Assembly (NCBI RefSeq): GCF_001563475.1
Contig: NZ_LPUT01000028.1
Location: 310,001 to 374,000 of the forward strand
Length of the DNA: 64,000 nt
DNA from: Sporosarcina sp. HYO08
GTDB taxonomy: Bacteria > Bacillota > Bacilli > Bacillales_A > Planococcaceae
Reading direction: 5' to 3'
In this document: positions 28,211-37,382 of the stretch, one piece after another
How positions within the stretch are numbered: the stretch's first letter is position 1
How the letters are laid out: the number at the start of each line of letters is the position of its first letter
Notes under the pieces: generated by a model
The model's database searches: none
What the model saw: the letters and a program-made list of their open reading frames with translations, nothing else
What the model was told of the DNA's origin: nothing
Translations under genes and position numbers: made by a program

Positions 28211-29098
28211 ATGGATATTGGGCAGATAAGCACGGCGATGGTCACGCCTTTTTCATCTGCAGGTGATGTAGACTTTGATCGTACGGGACAGTTAATTGAA
28301 CATTTAATCGCGAATGGAACAGATTCGATCGTTGTTTGTGGAACGACTGGAGAGTCTCCGACGCTTACGGTTGATGAGAAAGAAGCATTATTTAAATATA
28401 CAGTTGAAACAGTTAATAAGCGAATTCCAGTCATTGCAGGTACCGGCACTTTTTCGACAAAAGAAACGGTAAAGCTTACACGTATGGCGGAAAAAGCCGG
28501 AGCAGATGGTATTATGCTCGTCGCACCTTATTATAATAAGCCGGATCAGAAAGGGATGTACGAACATTTTAAGCATGTTGCGGGTGAAACCACTTTACCA
28601 ATTATGCTGTATAATATTCCAGGACGTTCTGCGGTGAATATGCTTCCCGAGACGATTATCGCCCTATCAAAGATTAAAAACATACGTGCAGTAAAAGAAG
28701 CGAGCGGCGATCTTGATCAGATGTCGGAAATCATATCCGGAACGGATGATCAATTTTTGGTTTACAGTGGGGATGATGCACTTACATTGCCGATTCTTTC
28801 AATCGGTGGAAATGGTGTTGTTTCTGTTGCATCGCACGTGGCTGGTCCAGAAATGCAAAAGATGATTTCATTGTTCAAGAAAGGTCAATTTAAAGAGGCC
28901 GCCAAGATTCATCGTGCACTCGTACCATTAATCCATGCACTTTTCGCTACACCCAACCCAGTGCCGGTAAAATATGCATTGAATAAAATTGGCGTTGAAA
29001 CAGGCGGCGTAAGATTACCGCTTGCTGGTTTCGAAGGCAATAACGATGCTTTCGATGCAGTTTGGGAGTCTTTTAAAGAAAATACCCTCTTCAATTAA
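28211..29098 (+). CDS. dapA: 4-hydroxy-tetrahydrodipicolinate synthase
   Basis: DapA condenses pyruvate with aspartate semialdehyde. Its product feeds diaminopimelate/lysine and, through DpaAB, spore dipicolinate. The 295-residue TIM barrel shows STAMVTPFSSAGDVD, the VCGTTGESPTLT loop, VAPYYNKPDQKGMYEHF with the active-site Tyr, YNIPGRSAVNM and the Schiff-base Lys in RAVKEASGDL. The start follows AAAGGTTGAGCTGA. It ends before a strong terminator. Confidence 0.96.
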   Translation: MDIGQISTAMVTPFSSAGDVDFDRTGQLIEHLIANGTDSIVVCGTTGESPTLTVDEKEALFKYTVETVNKRIPVIAGTGTFSTKETVKLTRMAEKAGADGIMLVAPYYNKPDQKGMYEHFKHVAGETTLPIMLYNIPGRSAVNMLPETIIALSKIKNIRAVKEASGDLDQMSEIISGTDDQFLVYSGDDALTLPILSIGGNGVVSVASHVAGPEMQKMISLFKKGQFKEAAKIHRALVPLIHALFATPNPVPVKYALNKIGVETGGVRLPLAGFEGNNDAFDAVWESFKENTLFN

Positions 29099-29108
29099 TG
29101 GAGGCCGT

Positions 29109-29155
29109 AGAGTGTAGACGAAGTCGTATGCTAGACTTCGTCTGCACTCTTTTTA
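29109..29155 (+). terminator. Terminator after dapA
   Basis: AGAGTG-AGACGAAGTC pairs with GACTTCGTCT-GCACTCT (one unpaired T), followed by a T-run. The stem is about 16 bp. Confidence 0.92.
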
Positions 29156-29182
29156 GGTGGAAATTTGTAATTAAGCATTTCT

Positions 29183-29402
29183 TCAGCCTGATTGAAAATG
29201 CTTGCTAAGGAAGGCAGGCTAAGTGCGCGACGTCAAATGGAGGGCGTTCTAGGGACACGCGACATCCTGAAAGTGCCTTAATTTCTGCAAAGTACGCAGA
29301 AACACGGCAAATCGAACCCTTCGCTGTTCGATTGGCAACGGATGCATGACCTACATCCTGTAGGCCCCGACGACGGATGCGAGCGTTTGTCAACAGGCTG
29401 AG
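29183..29402. repeat. Dispersed intergenic repeat, long copy (MITE-like)
   Basis: The element fills the dapA-rnjB gap. Its ends are imperfect inverted repeats (TCAGCCTG at about 29183 and CAGGCTGA at about 29395, 14 of 19 positions matching). Two blocks recur in reverse orientation at 53967-54031: 29210-29234 (23 of 25 bases) and 29344-29369 (26 of 26). The internal 110 bases are not in the short copy. A GAGC plus T-run follows the right end. No gene is seen; a 62-codon minus-strand frame here is a by-product. Confidence 0.75.
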
Positions 29403-29412
29403 CTTTTTTTAT

Positions 29413-29441
29413 TTGTACAGAGGGAAACACTGCCGTATAAT
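29413..29441 (+). promoter_or_regulatory. rnjB promoter
   Basis: TTGTAC (29413-29418), 17 bases, TATAAT (29436-29441). It starts right after the repeat element and T-run. Confidence 0.8.
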
Positions 29442-29485
29442 GAAACATAGTCATTATGTGCGGGAAATTTTTAGGAGGAAACAAA

Positions 29486-31153
29486 GTGGCAAAAATTAAA
29501 AATGAAATGATAAAAGTCATTCCCCTCGGGGGAGTCGGAGAAATTGGAAAAGCGATGTATGTCGTCGAAATAGATGATGAATTATTTATTGTCGATTCGG
29601 GACTGATGTTTCCAGAAGGGGAAATGCTTGGAATCGACATTGTCATTCCTGATATGACATATGTTGAAGAAAACAAAGAGCGTGTGAAAGGAATCTTTTT
29701 AACGCATGGACATGAGGATGCAATCGGTTCAATCGCCTATTTATTGCAAAAAGTCCAAGCACCAGTTTACGGTTCTAAATTAACGATCGCATTGGCAAAG
29801 GAACATTTGAAAGAAATGCCAGCACCGTCGAATGTTAAATTTTTTGAAGTGACGAACAAAAGTCGTATGAACTTTAGTAGAACGCATGTAACGTTCTTCC
29901 ATACAACGCATAGCATTCCAGATTCACTCGGTATCGTATTCCACACGAGCGAAGGTGCGATTGTTCATACAGGTGAATTCAAATTTGACCAGTCCGCAAA
30001 AGGCAAATACCGTCCCGATATTGCAAAAATGGCATCGCTTGGTGAAGAAGGGGTCTTCATATTAATGTCGGATTCATCTGAAGCGGAGCGCCCTGGCTAT
30101 ACAACATCCGAATCCGTCATTGAAGCGAGTTTATCAAAAACTTTTCATGGTGTAGAAGGCAGAATTCTTGTGGCCCTTTATGCTTCAAATTTCATTCGAA
30201 TCCAGCAAGTATTTGACAAGGCATTCGAAACAGGCAAAAAAGTAGCAGTCGTTGGGAAAAGTCTTGAAAGTTACTTTGAAGTTGGTATGAAGCTTGGCTA
30301 TTTAACAATTGAAGATGATGTTGTGATCCCGGTAAAGGAGATCGATCAGTATGACGATGATCAAATTGTCATTATCGTAACTGGAAACAAAGGTGAACCG
30401 CTCGACGCATTGGAGCGAATTGTTCGCAAACATCATAAAGAGATTCGCATCAAGGATACGGACACAGTGCTTATTACGTTTACACCGTCTCCGGGTATGG
30501 AAGTGTCGATGTATCAAACGATGAATGACTTGGCAAAAGTCGGCGCGAATGTGTTAACTTCTACGCGAAATGTTCATGTTTCAGGACATGGAAGTCAAGA
30601 AGATTTGAAATTCATGTTGAACTTGATGCAGCCTAAACACTTTATTCCAATTCAAGGAGAATACCGAATGCTCATTGCGCATTCAAAGCTTGCTCAAGAA
30701 GTTGGACTGCTTAAATCACAAATCTTTATCGCGGATAAAGGCGATATTGTGGAATATAAAAACGAAAAGATGCGGATGAGCGGACGTGTTCAGGCAGGAA
30801 ATGTTCTCATTGACGGGATTGGTGTTGGGGATGTCGGAAATATTGTTTTAAGAGATCGAAAGCTACTCTCTCAAGATGGGATTTTCACGGTCGTCGTTAC
30901 ACTGAATCGGAAGCAAAAACGAATTGCGGCCGGTCCTGAAATTGTCTCCCGTGGATTTGTTTACGTTCGCGAATCCGAGGAATTATTGGAAGAAGCGTCT
31001 AAGCTCGTCAAGAAAATTGTGGAGAAGTATGTGAATAAAGAGACATTCGAATGGACAAACATTAAGCAAGAGATCCGTGATACGCTAAGCTCCTATTTGT
31101 ACCAACAAACGAAAAGAAGACCAATGATCATTCCAATTATTATGGAATATTAA
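29486..31153 (+). CDS. rnjB: Ribonuclease J2
   Basis: RNase J is a beta-CASP metallo-beta-lactamase nuclease with endo- and 5'-exonuclease activity; J1 and J2 form a complex in mRNA decay. The 555 residues start with IKVIPLGGVGEIGKAMYVVE, then HGHEDAIG at 74-81. J1 enzymes have a second histidine where this protein has Ala79, so the site is degenerate, as expected for the weakly active J2. The gene place (dapA-rnjB-spoIIIE) also fits J2. GTG 29486 follows AGGAGG. An ATG at 29456 in the same frame lies before this ribosome site. Confidence 0.93.
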   Translation: MAKIKNEMIKVIPLGGVGEIGKAMYVVEIDDELFIVDSGLMFPEGEMLGIDIVIPDMTYVEENKERVKGIFLTHGHEDAIGSIAYLLQKVQAPVYGSKLTIALAKEHLKEMPAPSNVKFFEVTNKSRMNFSRTHVTFFHTTHSIPDSLGIVFHTSEGAIVHTGEFKFDQSAKGKYRPDIAKMASLGEEGVFILMSDSSEAERPGYTTSESVIEASLSKTFHGVEGRILVALYASNFIRIQQVFDKAFETGKKVAVVGKSLESYFEVGMKLGYLTIEDDVVIPVKEIDQYDDDQIVIIVTGNKGEPLDALERIVRKHHKEIRIKDTDTVLITFTPSPGMEVSMYQTMNDLAKVGANVLTSTRNVHVSGHGSQEDLKFMLNLMQPKHFIPIQGEYRMLIAHSKLAQEVGLLKSQIFIADKGDIVEYKNEKMRMSGRVQAGNVLIDGIGVGDVGNIVLRDRKLLSQDGIFTVVVTLNRKQKRIAAGPEIVSRGFVYVRESEELLEEASKLVKKIVEKYVNKETFEWTNIKQEIRDTLSSYLYQQTKRRPMIIPIIMEY

Positions 31154-31201
31154 TAACAGATTGTTTTTTGTAGGTTTATACACATATAGACCAGGACCAT
31201 C

Positions 31202-31236
31202 AAGGGTTTCCGTGCCGTCTTCGGCGGGGAACCCTT
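31202..31236 (+). terminator. Terminator after rnjB
   Basis: AAGGGTTTCC pairs with GGGGAACCCTT around a loop that itself contains a small GCCG/CGGC stem. A T-run follows. Confidence 0.88.
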
Positions 31237-31264
31237 TTTTATAGAAATAGAAAGGGGGATAAAA

Positions 31265-33607
31265 GTGGCTAAAAAATCATCTAAAAAGAAAAAAAGAAAT
31301 GTCGCGAAAAATAAAAAGAAAGGCCTACACCCGCTCTGGTATGAAGTATTAGGCCTTTTATTAATCGGTCTTGCCGTTATAATCATTTTTGAGTTTGGCA
31401 TTGTTGGGCGTTTGTTTTCTTCGTTTTCAAGATTCATATTTGGAAATTGGCACGCTGCGATTCCTTTTTTACTCCTCGTTCAAGCTTTGTACTTGATGAT
31501 TCAACGGAAAACGGGCGGGTGGAAAAATCGGATTGTAGCCGGCTGTTTGTTTATATTGGCCAGTTTGCTGCTCTTTAGTCATATTCACTTATTTAAGGAA
31601 TTATATGAAAGCCGTGTACTAATGACGGGTTCAGCCCTCAAAGAAACATGGAAAGTATTGATTATCAATGATGGCGTCGTTTCAAGAAGCGGCGCACTCG
31701 GAGGCGGTATGGCGGGTGCGGTGTTATTTGCCTTATTCCATTCATTATTCGATTCCGCAGGCGCAACGGTAGCCGGCATCTTGCTTTTCCTAATCGGTCT
31801 TATTTTATTAACCGGAAAAGCGCTTGTTCCGGTCATTGCTGAGCAATTTCCAAAAATCTCACAAGCGATGAAAAAACAAACGCCGAAAAAGAAACAACCT
31901 AAACAGCGTTCAACTGAAACTAAAATGACAAGATCAAAGAAAAAGAAAGAAACTGTCATAGAAGAACAAATAGAACCAATTGTACAAACAACAGAAATTG
32001 AAGAAGTCGTTGCTCAGCCAATTATTTCCGCATTTAGCGAAAGAATCGATCGATCTTCGCAAGATGAGCAGGAAACCTTAGATGAGGTGCACGCTGAAAG
32101 TGAAACGGCAATTGCCAAAGTCGATGAATCTCCAGAAGAAATACCGACTTATTCAGGCGTGGCAGGGGAAGAGGAAAATGAATCGTATGTATTACCGCCT
32201 GCATCTTTACTCAAACAAACGCCGCAAAATGACCAATCAAAAGAATTTAATTCTATTCAAGCGAATGCGCAAAAGCTAGAACGAACATTCCAAAGCTTTG
32301 GTGTAAAGGCAAAAGTTACTGAAGTATATCTTGGGCCGGCCGTCACAAAATATGAAGTACTGCCCGATACAGGCGTCAAGGTGAGTCGAATTGTCAGTCT
32401 TGCAGATGACATTGCGCTTGCATTAGCGGCAACAGGTATTCGGATTGAAGCACCGATCCCTGGAAAATCTGCGGTTGGGATTGAAGTGCCCAACAACGCG
32501 GTGGCCGTTGTGAGTCTTCGTGAAGTGATCGAGGCAAAAGAAAATAATCGACCAGAATCTAAACTAATGATTTCGCTTGGGCGAGATGTTACAGGGCAAG
32601 CCATGTTGGCCGAGTTGAATAAAATGCCCCATGTGTTAATCGCAGGTTCAACAGGAAGCGGAAAGAGTGTTTGCGTCAACGGTATTATTATGAGTATTTT
32701 ACTGCGTGCAAAGCCACATGAGGTGAAAATGATGATGATCGACCCGAAAATGGTGGAATTAAATGTTTACAATGGGATTCCCCATTTGTTGGCGCCTGTC
32801 GTCACGGATCCGCGTAAAGCTTCCCAGGCACTTCAGAAAGTGGTATCTGAAATGGAAAGACGTTACGAGTTGTTTTCCCATACGGGCACACGAAATATTG
32901 AAGGATATAATGATCATATTGACATTTGGAACGAACAAAATGATGAAAAACATCCACGCATGCCCTATATTGTTGTGATCGTCGATGAGTTAGCAGATTT
33001 AATGATGGTTGCATCTAGTGACGTCGAAGACTCCATTACAAGATTAGCCCAGATGGCACGGGCAGCAGGCATTCATTTAATTATCGCTACCCAGCGTCCA
33101 AGTGTTGATGTCATAACGGGAATTATTAAAGCGAATATACCTTCTCGTATAGCATTTGCCGTATCATCTGCAACAGATTCGCGAACAATTTTAGATGGCG
33201 GCGGCGCGGAAAAACTTTTAGGGAGAGGGGATATGCTGTTTCTTCCGGCAGGTGTCTCGAAGCCTGTTCGAATTCAAGGCGCTTTTGTTTCGGACAGTGA
33301 AGTGGAGGCAATTGTCGATTTTGTCATTGAACAACAAAAAGCACAATATCAAGAAGAAATGATTCCGACTGAAGTTGTGGAAATTCCTCCACATGAAGAA
33401 ACCGATGAACTGTATGATGAAGCCGTTCAGCTTGTCACTGAAATGCAAACCGCGTCCGTTTCTATGTTGCAGCGCCGTTTCCGTGTTGGTTATTCGCGTG
33501 CCGCCAGGATCGTGGATCAAATGGAAATGCGGGGAGTAGTCGGACCGCCTGAAGGAAGTAAGCCAAGACAAGTGCTGATTGGCAAAGACCAGGCGGATAT
33601 TCTGTAG
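31265..33607 (+). CDS. spoIIIE: FtsK/SpoIIIE-family DNA translocase
   Basis: SpoIIIE pumps the chromosome into the forespore and clears trapped DNA at division septa. The 780 residues start with a Lys-rich stretch, then four membrane helices (about 25-175), a charged linker and the motor. Walker [10 protein letters not shown] is near 461, Walker [12 protein letters not shown] near 580, and the C-terminal gamma winged helix recognises orientation sequences ([23 protein letters not shown]). The start is GTG with AAAGGGGG. Place and four-helix N-terminus favour SpoIIIE over the soluble SftA. Confidence 0.93.
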   Translation: MAKKSSKKKKRNVAKNKKKGLHPLWYEVLGLLLIGLAVIIIFEFGIVGRLFSSFSRFIFGNWHAAIPFLLLVQALYLMIQRKTGGWKNRIVAGCLFILASLLLFSHIHLFKELYESRVLMTGSALKETWKVLIINDGVVSRSGALGGGMAGAVLFALFHSLFDSAGATVAGILLFLIGLILLTGKALVPVIAEQFPKISQAMKKQTPKKKQPKQRSTETKMTRSKKKKETVIEEQIEPIVQTTEIEEVVAQPIISAFSERIDRSSQDEQETLDEVHAESETAIAKVDESPEEIPTYSGVAGEEENESYVLPPASLLKQTPQNDQSKEFNSIQANAQKLERTFQSFGVKAKVTEVYLGPAVTKYEVLPDTGVKVSRIVSLADDIALALAATGIRIEAPIPGKSAVGIEVPNNAVAVVSLREVIEAKENNRPESKLMISLGRDVTGQAMLAELNKMPHVLIAGSTGSGKSVCVNGIIMSILLRAKPHEVKMMMIDPKMVELNVYNGIPHLLAPVVTDPRKASQALQKVVSEMERRYELFSHTGTRNIEGYNDHIDIWNEQNDEKHPRMPYIVVIVDELADLMMVASSDVEDSITRLAQMARAAGIHLIIATQRPSVDVITGIIKANIPSRIAFAVSSATDSRTILDGGGAEKLLGRGDMLFLPAGVSKPVRIQGAFVSDSEVEAIVDFVIEQQKAQYQEEMIPTEVVEIPPHEETDELYDEAVQLVTEMQTASVSMLQRRFRVGYSRAARIVDQMEMRGVVGPPEGSKPRQVLIGKDQADIL

Positions 33608-33620
33608 TAATCCTTTATTA

Positions 33621-33644
33621 GGACATAATTGTGTCCAGATTTCG
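33621..33644 (+). terminator. Weak hairpin after spoIIIE
   Basis: GGACA/TGTCC with a 6-base loop and only a short T-run (AGATTTC). It may slow rather than stop transcription. Confidence 0.35.
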
Positions 33645-33687
33645 AAATGTGTTACCCTATTTAGGTAAAAACATTTGTTGAATATAG

Positions 33688-33716
33688 TTTATTTTATAGG
33701 ATAAAGGTGGTATAGT
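33688..33716 (+). promoter_or_regulatory. Promoter of the GntR regulator gene
   Basis: TATAGT (33711-33716) with TGG before it is an extended -10. TTTATT 17 bases upstream is a weak -35. The same place also looks somewhat like a sigma-B pair (GTTTAT, 15 bases, TGGTAT); the data do not separate these. Confidence 0.55.
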
Positions 33717-33745
33717 ATGGATGATTAGTAGTGACGTTCAACATC

Positions 33746-33760
33746 AGAGGTCTGACCACT
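33746..33760. promoter_or_regulatory. Palindromic operator-like site of a GntR/HutC-type regulator
   Basis: AGAGGTCTGACCACT is an odd-centred palindrome with GGTC/GACC arms. It resembles the GGTCTAGACC-type sites known for NagR/DasR regulators of the same GntR subfamily. It lies between the promoter and the ribosome site of the GntR gene, the place expected for self-repression. Confidence 0.6.
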
Positions 33761-33776
33761 TAGAGGGGAGGATAAA

Positions 33777-34505
33777 ATGATGCTAAAGGCCGATCAAAGA
33801 CATTTATACATTCAAGTTATTGATCATTTGAAGAATGATATCGAATCTGGTGTCTTTAAAGAAAATGAGAAACTCCCTTCAGAATTCGAACTTTCTCGGA
33901 CACTTGGCGTAAGCAGGGCAACTTTAAGAGAAGCATTGCGCGTATTGGAAGAAGAAAAGGTAATCGTTAGAAAACACGGTGTGGGGACTTTTGTTAATCC
34001 CCGGCCGTTATTTACAGCGGGCATTGAGCAGCTGTCGAGCGTCTCCACCACAATTCGTGATGCGGGTATGGAACCGGGAACAATTTTTATGGATGTTGAT
34101 GAAAGTCTGCCTTGCGATAAAATGATGGAAAAATTTAATTGTACGGAAAAAGAAACACTCGTTACAATTAAGAGGGTTCGAACGGCAGATGGGGATCCAG
34201 TCGTCTATTGTATTGATCATGTGTTAGCTAAAAATCTTCCGCAAGGGGCAGAAGGACTTTTGAATGATTCTATTTTTGATGCCATTGAAAAATCTGGTGC
34301 CATTCGAATTGTACAAGCTCTCGCTCATATAGAACCAATTGGCTATGACAATGAAGCATCATCGATCTTAAGATGCGGGATTGATGTACCATTACTTGCT
34401 TTGTTGCAGTATCATTACAGCGAAGATGGGGAAATGGTGCTATTGTCAAAGAATTATTTTCGGGCTGATAAATTCAGTTTCCAAGTAGTACGAAAAAGGG
34501 TATAA
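33777..34505 (+). CDS. ymfC: GntR-family (HutC/UTRA) transcriptional regulator, YmfC-like
   Basis: The 242 residues have an N-terminal winged helix of the GntR family (about 8-75: HLKNDIESGVFKENEKLPSEFELSRTLGVSRATLREALRVLEEE in part). A UTRA ligand-binding domain follows from about 95 (KRVRTADGDPVVYCIDHVL, LLALLQYHYSEDGEMVLLSKNYF). HutC-type members often sense sugars, amino acids or nucleosides. It precedes a BMP-type nucleoside transporter, so a regulator of nucleoside uptake is a fair guess; the ligand is unknown. Tandem ATG ATG at 33777 leaves the exact start open by one codon. Confidence 0.85.
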   Translation: MMLKADQRHLYIQVIDHLKNDIESGVFKENEKLPSEFELSRTLGVSRATLREALRVLEEEKVIVRKHGVGTFVNPRPLFTAGIEQLSSVSTTIRDAGMEPGTIFMDVDESLPCDKMMEKFNCTEKETLVTIKRVRTADGDPVVYCIDHVLAKNLPQGAEGLLNDSIFDAIEKSGAIRIVQALAHIEPIGYDNEASSILRCGIDVPLLALLQYHYSEDGEMVLLSKNYFRADKFSFQVVRKRV

Positions 34506-34555
34506 AACGGTTATGCCGTTATACTAATATAAAAAAACCTTAGGAGGGTTTACTT

Positions 34556-35635
34556 GTGAAGAAACGTAAATTTGGACTTGCGTTATCCATGCTTTTAGCT
34601 GCGGGAACAATTCTTGGAGCTTGTGGGACTGCAACAGACAAAGGAAATGAAAAAGAATCAGATGCAACGGGAACCAACGGCGAAACTGCTGAATTCTCGG
34701 TCGCAATGGTTACAGATGTCGGTGGTGTTGACGATAAATCATTTAACCAATCTGCATGGAAAGGTATTCAGGAATGGGGCGCTGAACACAATTTGAACAA
34801 GGGTGACGGCGGCTATGATTACTTACAGTCCGTTGACGACTCAGACTATATCCCAAATTTAAATGCACTTGCACGCCGTGATTTTAACTTAGTGTATGGC
34901 GTTGGTTTCCTTATGGAAGACGCAATTGGGGAAATTGCCCAGCAGCAAAAAGAAACGGAATTTGCGATTATTGATGGGGTAGTTGAAGAGCCAAACGTTG
35001 CAAGCGTTTTGTTTAAAGAGCAGGAAGGTGCTTTCTTAGCGGGTGTAGCAGCAGCTTTAATGTCAGAAACAAAGAAAATTGGTTTTGTCGGCGGAATGGA
35101 CATTCCAGTTATTGAGCGTTTTGAAGCAGGCTTCGTTGAAGGCGTTAAGGCAGTAGATCCAAGTATTAAAGTTGATATTCAATATACAGGTGCATTTGAT
35201 AAAGCGGAGCTTGGAAAAGCAACAGCGAATCGCATGTATTCTTCTGATATTGATATCATTTTCCATGCAGCAGGCGGAACGGGTAACGGTGTATTCACAG
35301 AAGCAAAAGAACGTAAAAAAGCAGATGCAAATGCAAATGTTTGGGTAATCGGCGTTGACTCTGACCAATACGATGAAGGAAAAGTTGGCGATCATAACGT
35401 TACACTTACATCTATGCTAAAACGTGTTGACGTGGCAGTAAAAGACATTGCCAATAAGGCAAAAGAAGGAAAATTCCCTGGCGGTGAAACGATCGTCTTC
35501 GGTCTTTCTGATGACGGTGTAGGTCTTGCGGATTCTCGCGGTGCGATTCCCCAAGAGATCTTAGACCAAATCGATGAATATGCACAGAAATTGGCTTCAG
35601 GTGAAATTGAAGTACCGGAACATAGACAAAAATAA
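34556..35635 (+). CDS. nupN: BMP-family lipoprotein, nucleoside ABC transporter substrate-binding protein
   Basis: The 359-residue precursor has a lipoprotein signal peptide with lipobox LGAC (Cys near residue 23), so it is anchored to the outer face of the membrane. The mature part is a BMP/Med family purine nucleoside-binding protein ([58 protein letters not shown]). The closest known system is guanosine transporter NupNOPQ of B. subtilis. GTG 34556 follows AGGAGGG. A leaky terminator after it may raise its level over the membrane subunits. Confidence 0.9.
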   Translation: MKKRKFGLALSMLLAAGTILGACGTATDKGNEKESDATGTNGETAEFSVAMVTDVGGVDDKSFNQSAWKGIQEWGAEHNLNKGDGGYDYLQSVDDSDYIPNLNALARRDFNLVYGVGFLMEDAIGEIAQQQKETEFAIIDGVVEEPNVASVLFKEQEGAFLAGVAAALMSETKKIGFVGGMDIPVIERFEAGFVEGVKAVDPSIKVDIQYTGAFDKAELGKATANRMYSSDIDIIFHAAGGTGNGVFTEAKERKKADANANVWVIGVDSDQYDEGKVGDHNVTLTSMLKRVDVAVKDIANKAKEGKFPGGETIVFGLSDDGVGLADSRGAIPQEILDQIDEYAQKLASGEIEVPEHRQK

Positions 35636-35651
35636 TAGAAAAAGTGGGGAT

Positions 35652-35680
35652 GGCCGGAAAAATCCGGCCTTCCTGCTTTC
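35652..35680 (+). terminator. Leaky terminator between nupN and nupO
   Basis: GGCCGGA/TCCGGCC with a short A loop, followed by TTCCTGCTTTC. The T-tract is interrupted, as expected for partial termination after the binding-protein gene. Confidence 0.65.
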
Positions 35681-35707
35681 GTGTGGTTTACAGTTAAGTT
35701 AATAAAG

Positions 35708-35735
35708 GAAAAGGTTTCATAAGTGAAATCTTTTC
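35708..35735 (+). other. Second hairpin before nupO
   Basis: GAAAAGGTTTCA pairs with TGAAATCTTTTC (12 bp, one G-U pair) around TAAG. It is followed by TTGTATT, so it could be a weak terminator or an mRNA stabiliser. Confidence 0.5.
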
Positions 35736-35816
35736 TTGTATTAATTTACATATAGGCGTTTAAATGGGAAGGCCAGGCTATTGATTATTAAGAAGCAAAG
35801 TGAGGAAGTGAGCCGA

Positions 35817-37382
35817 GTGGAATACGTAATAGAAATGCTAAATATCCGAAAAGAATTCGGTAATTTTATCGCGAATAATAATATTACACTTCAGCTGAAA
35901 AAAGGAGAAATCCATGTACTTTTAGGTGAAAATGGGGCTGGGAAATCGACGCTCATGAATGTACTTTTCGGTTTGTATCAGCCGGAGGGCGGGGAAATTC
36001 GCGTTCGTGGGAAAAAAGTAGATATTACTGACCCGAACGTGGCAAATGATCTAGGAATCGGGATGGTTCATCAACATTTCATGCTTATTGAAAATTTAAC
36101 TGTCACCGAAAATATTATTCTAGGAAACGAACCGAAAAAAATGGGTATGATCAACATTAAAGATGCAGCTAAAAAAGTTGCTGAAATTTCTAAGCTTTAT
36201 GGATTAGATGTAGATCCTTATGCCAAAATTGAAGATATTTCGGTTGGGATGCAGCAACGGGTGGAAATATTAAAAACGCTTTACCGTGGGGCTGATATTT
36301 TAATTTTTGACGAACCAACAGCTTCCTTAACACCGCAAGAAATCGATGAATTGATCACAATTATGAAGAAACTTATTGGAGAAGGAAAATCGATCATTTT
36401 AATCACCCATAAGCTGCAAGAAATTATGGATGTTTCTGATCGGGTAACGATTATTCGTAAGGGAGAAGGAATCGGTACGGTCATTACAAAAGATACGAAT
36501 CCTGAAGAACTTGCAACATTAATGGTCGGCCGACAAGTGACGTTTAAAACAGAAAAGAAGCCGGCGCAACCAACAGAGCCTGTCTTACAAATTGAAAATT
36601 TAGTCGTGGAAGATTATCGCGGCATTGAAAAAGTAAAAAGGTTAAATTTATCTGTTAGAAGAGGAGAAATTGTTGGCATTGCAGGGATCGATGGTAACGG
36701 TCAATCTGAACTAATCGAGGCAATTACGGGTTTAAGAAAAGTAAAGAGTGGAAAAATTTTACTTAACTCAAAAGACATTACCGGAAAGCGACCGCGGGAA
36801 ATTACGGAATCCGGAGTTGGCCATATTCCACAGGATCGCCATAAGCATGGTCTTGTATTGGACTTTTCTGTTGGATACAATGCGGCACTCCAATCGTATT
36901 ACCGTAAACCATTTTCGCATAATGGCATTATGAATTATAAAGTTGTTTCAGAAAAAGCGACTGATATTATTGAAGCTTACGATGTTCGGACGCAAGGAGA
37001 ATTTGAATTGGCACGGGCTTTATCGGGCGGAAATCAGCAAAAGCTGATCATTGGCCGGGAGGTAGAGCGGAACCCGGATTTACTGATTGCTGCACTTCCT
37101 ACGAGAGGTTTAGATGTCGGTGCGATCGAATTTATCCATAGTCGTCTCATTGAACAGCGTGATAAAGGAAAAGCGGTTTTATTAATCTCGTTTGAGCTTG
37201 ATGAGGTCATGAATGTATCTGACCAAATTGCCGTCATTTATGATGGAGAGATTGTTGATACAGTCAATCCATTGGAAACGACAGAACAGGAGTTAGGGCT
37301 TTTGATGGCTGGACATACGAAAGCAGAAATTGCTGCACAAGCAACAGAGTTGAAAGCAGAGGATGGTCGCGATGTCAAATAG
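35817..37382 (+). CDS. nupO: Nucleoside ABC transporter, duplicated ATP-binding protein
   Basis: The 521 residues contain two ATPase domains. The first has GENGAGKSTLMN and a clear ABC core. The second has a degenerate Walker A (GIDGNGQSELIE) and the signature ALSGGNQQKLIIGRE. This fused arrangement is typical of sugar/nucleoside importers of the BMP type. GTG 35817 gives the family start EYVIEMLNI and follows GAGGAAG. A TTG at 35781 in frame is rejected for lack of a ribosome site. In the second domain, the Walker B region reads LLIAALPTRGLDV, lacking the usual acidic pair, consistent with an impaired site. Confidence 0.92.
   Translation: MEYVIEMLNIRKEFGNFIANNNITLQLKKGEIHVLLGENGAGKSTLMNVLFGLYQPEGGEIRVRGKKVDITDPNVANDLGIGMVHQHFMLIENLTVTENIILGNEPKKMGMINIKDAAKKVAEISKLYGLDVDPYAKIEDISVGMQQRVEILKTLYRGADILIFDEPTASLTPQEIDELITIMKKLIGEGKSIILITHKLQEIMDVSDRVTIIRKGEGIGTVITKDTNPEELATLMVGRQVTFKTEKKPAQPTEPVLQIENLVVEDYRGIEKVKRLNLSVRRGEIVGIAGIDGNGQSELIEAITGLRKVKSGKILLNSKDITGKRPREITESGVGHIPQDRHKHGLVLDFSVGYNAALQSYYRKPFSHNGIMNYKVVSEKATDIIEAYDVRTQGEFELARALSGGNQQKLIIGREVERNPDLLIAALPTRGLDVGAIEFIHSRLIEQRDKGKAVLLISFELDEVMNVSDQIAVIYDGEIVDTVNPLETTEQELGLLMAGHTKAEIAAQATELKAEDGRDVK

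Noticed and set aside
29205..29393. Minus-strand frame of 62 codons in the dapA-rnjB gap
   Set aside because: Lies wholly in the dispersed repeat; its codons follow the repeat blocks and there is no ribosome site.
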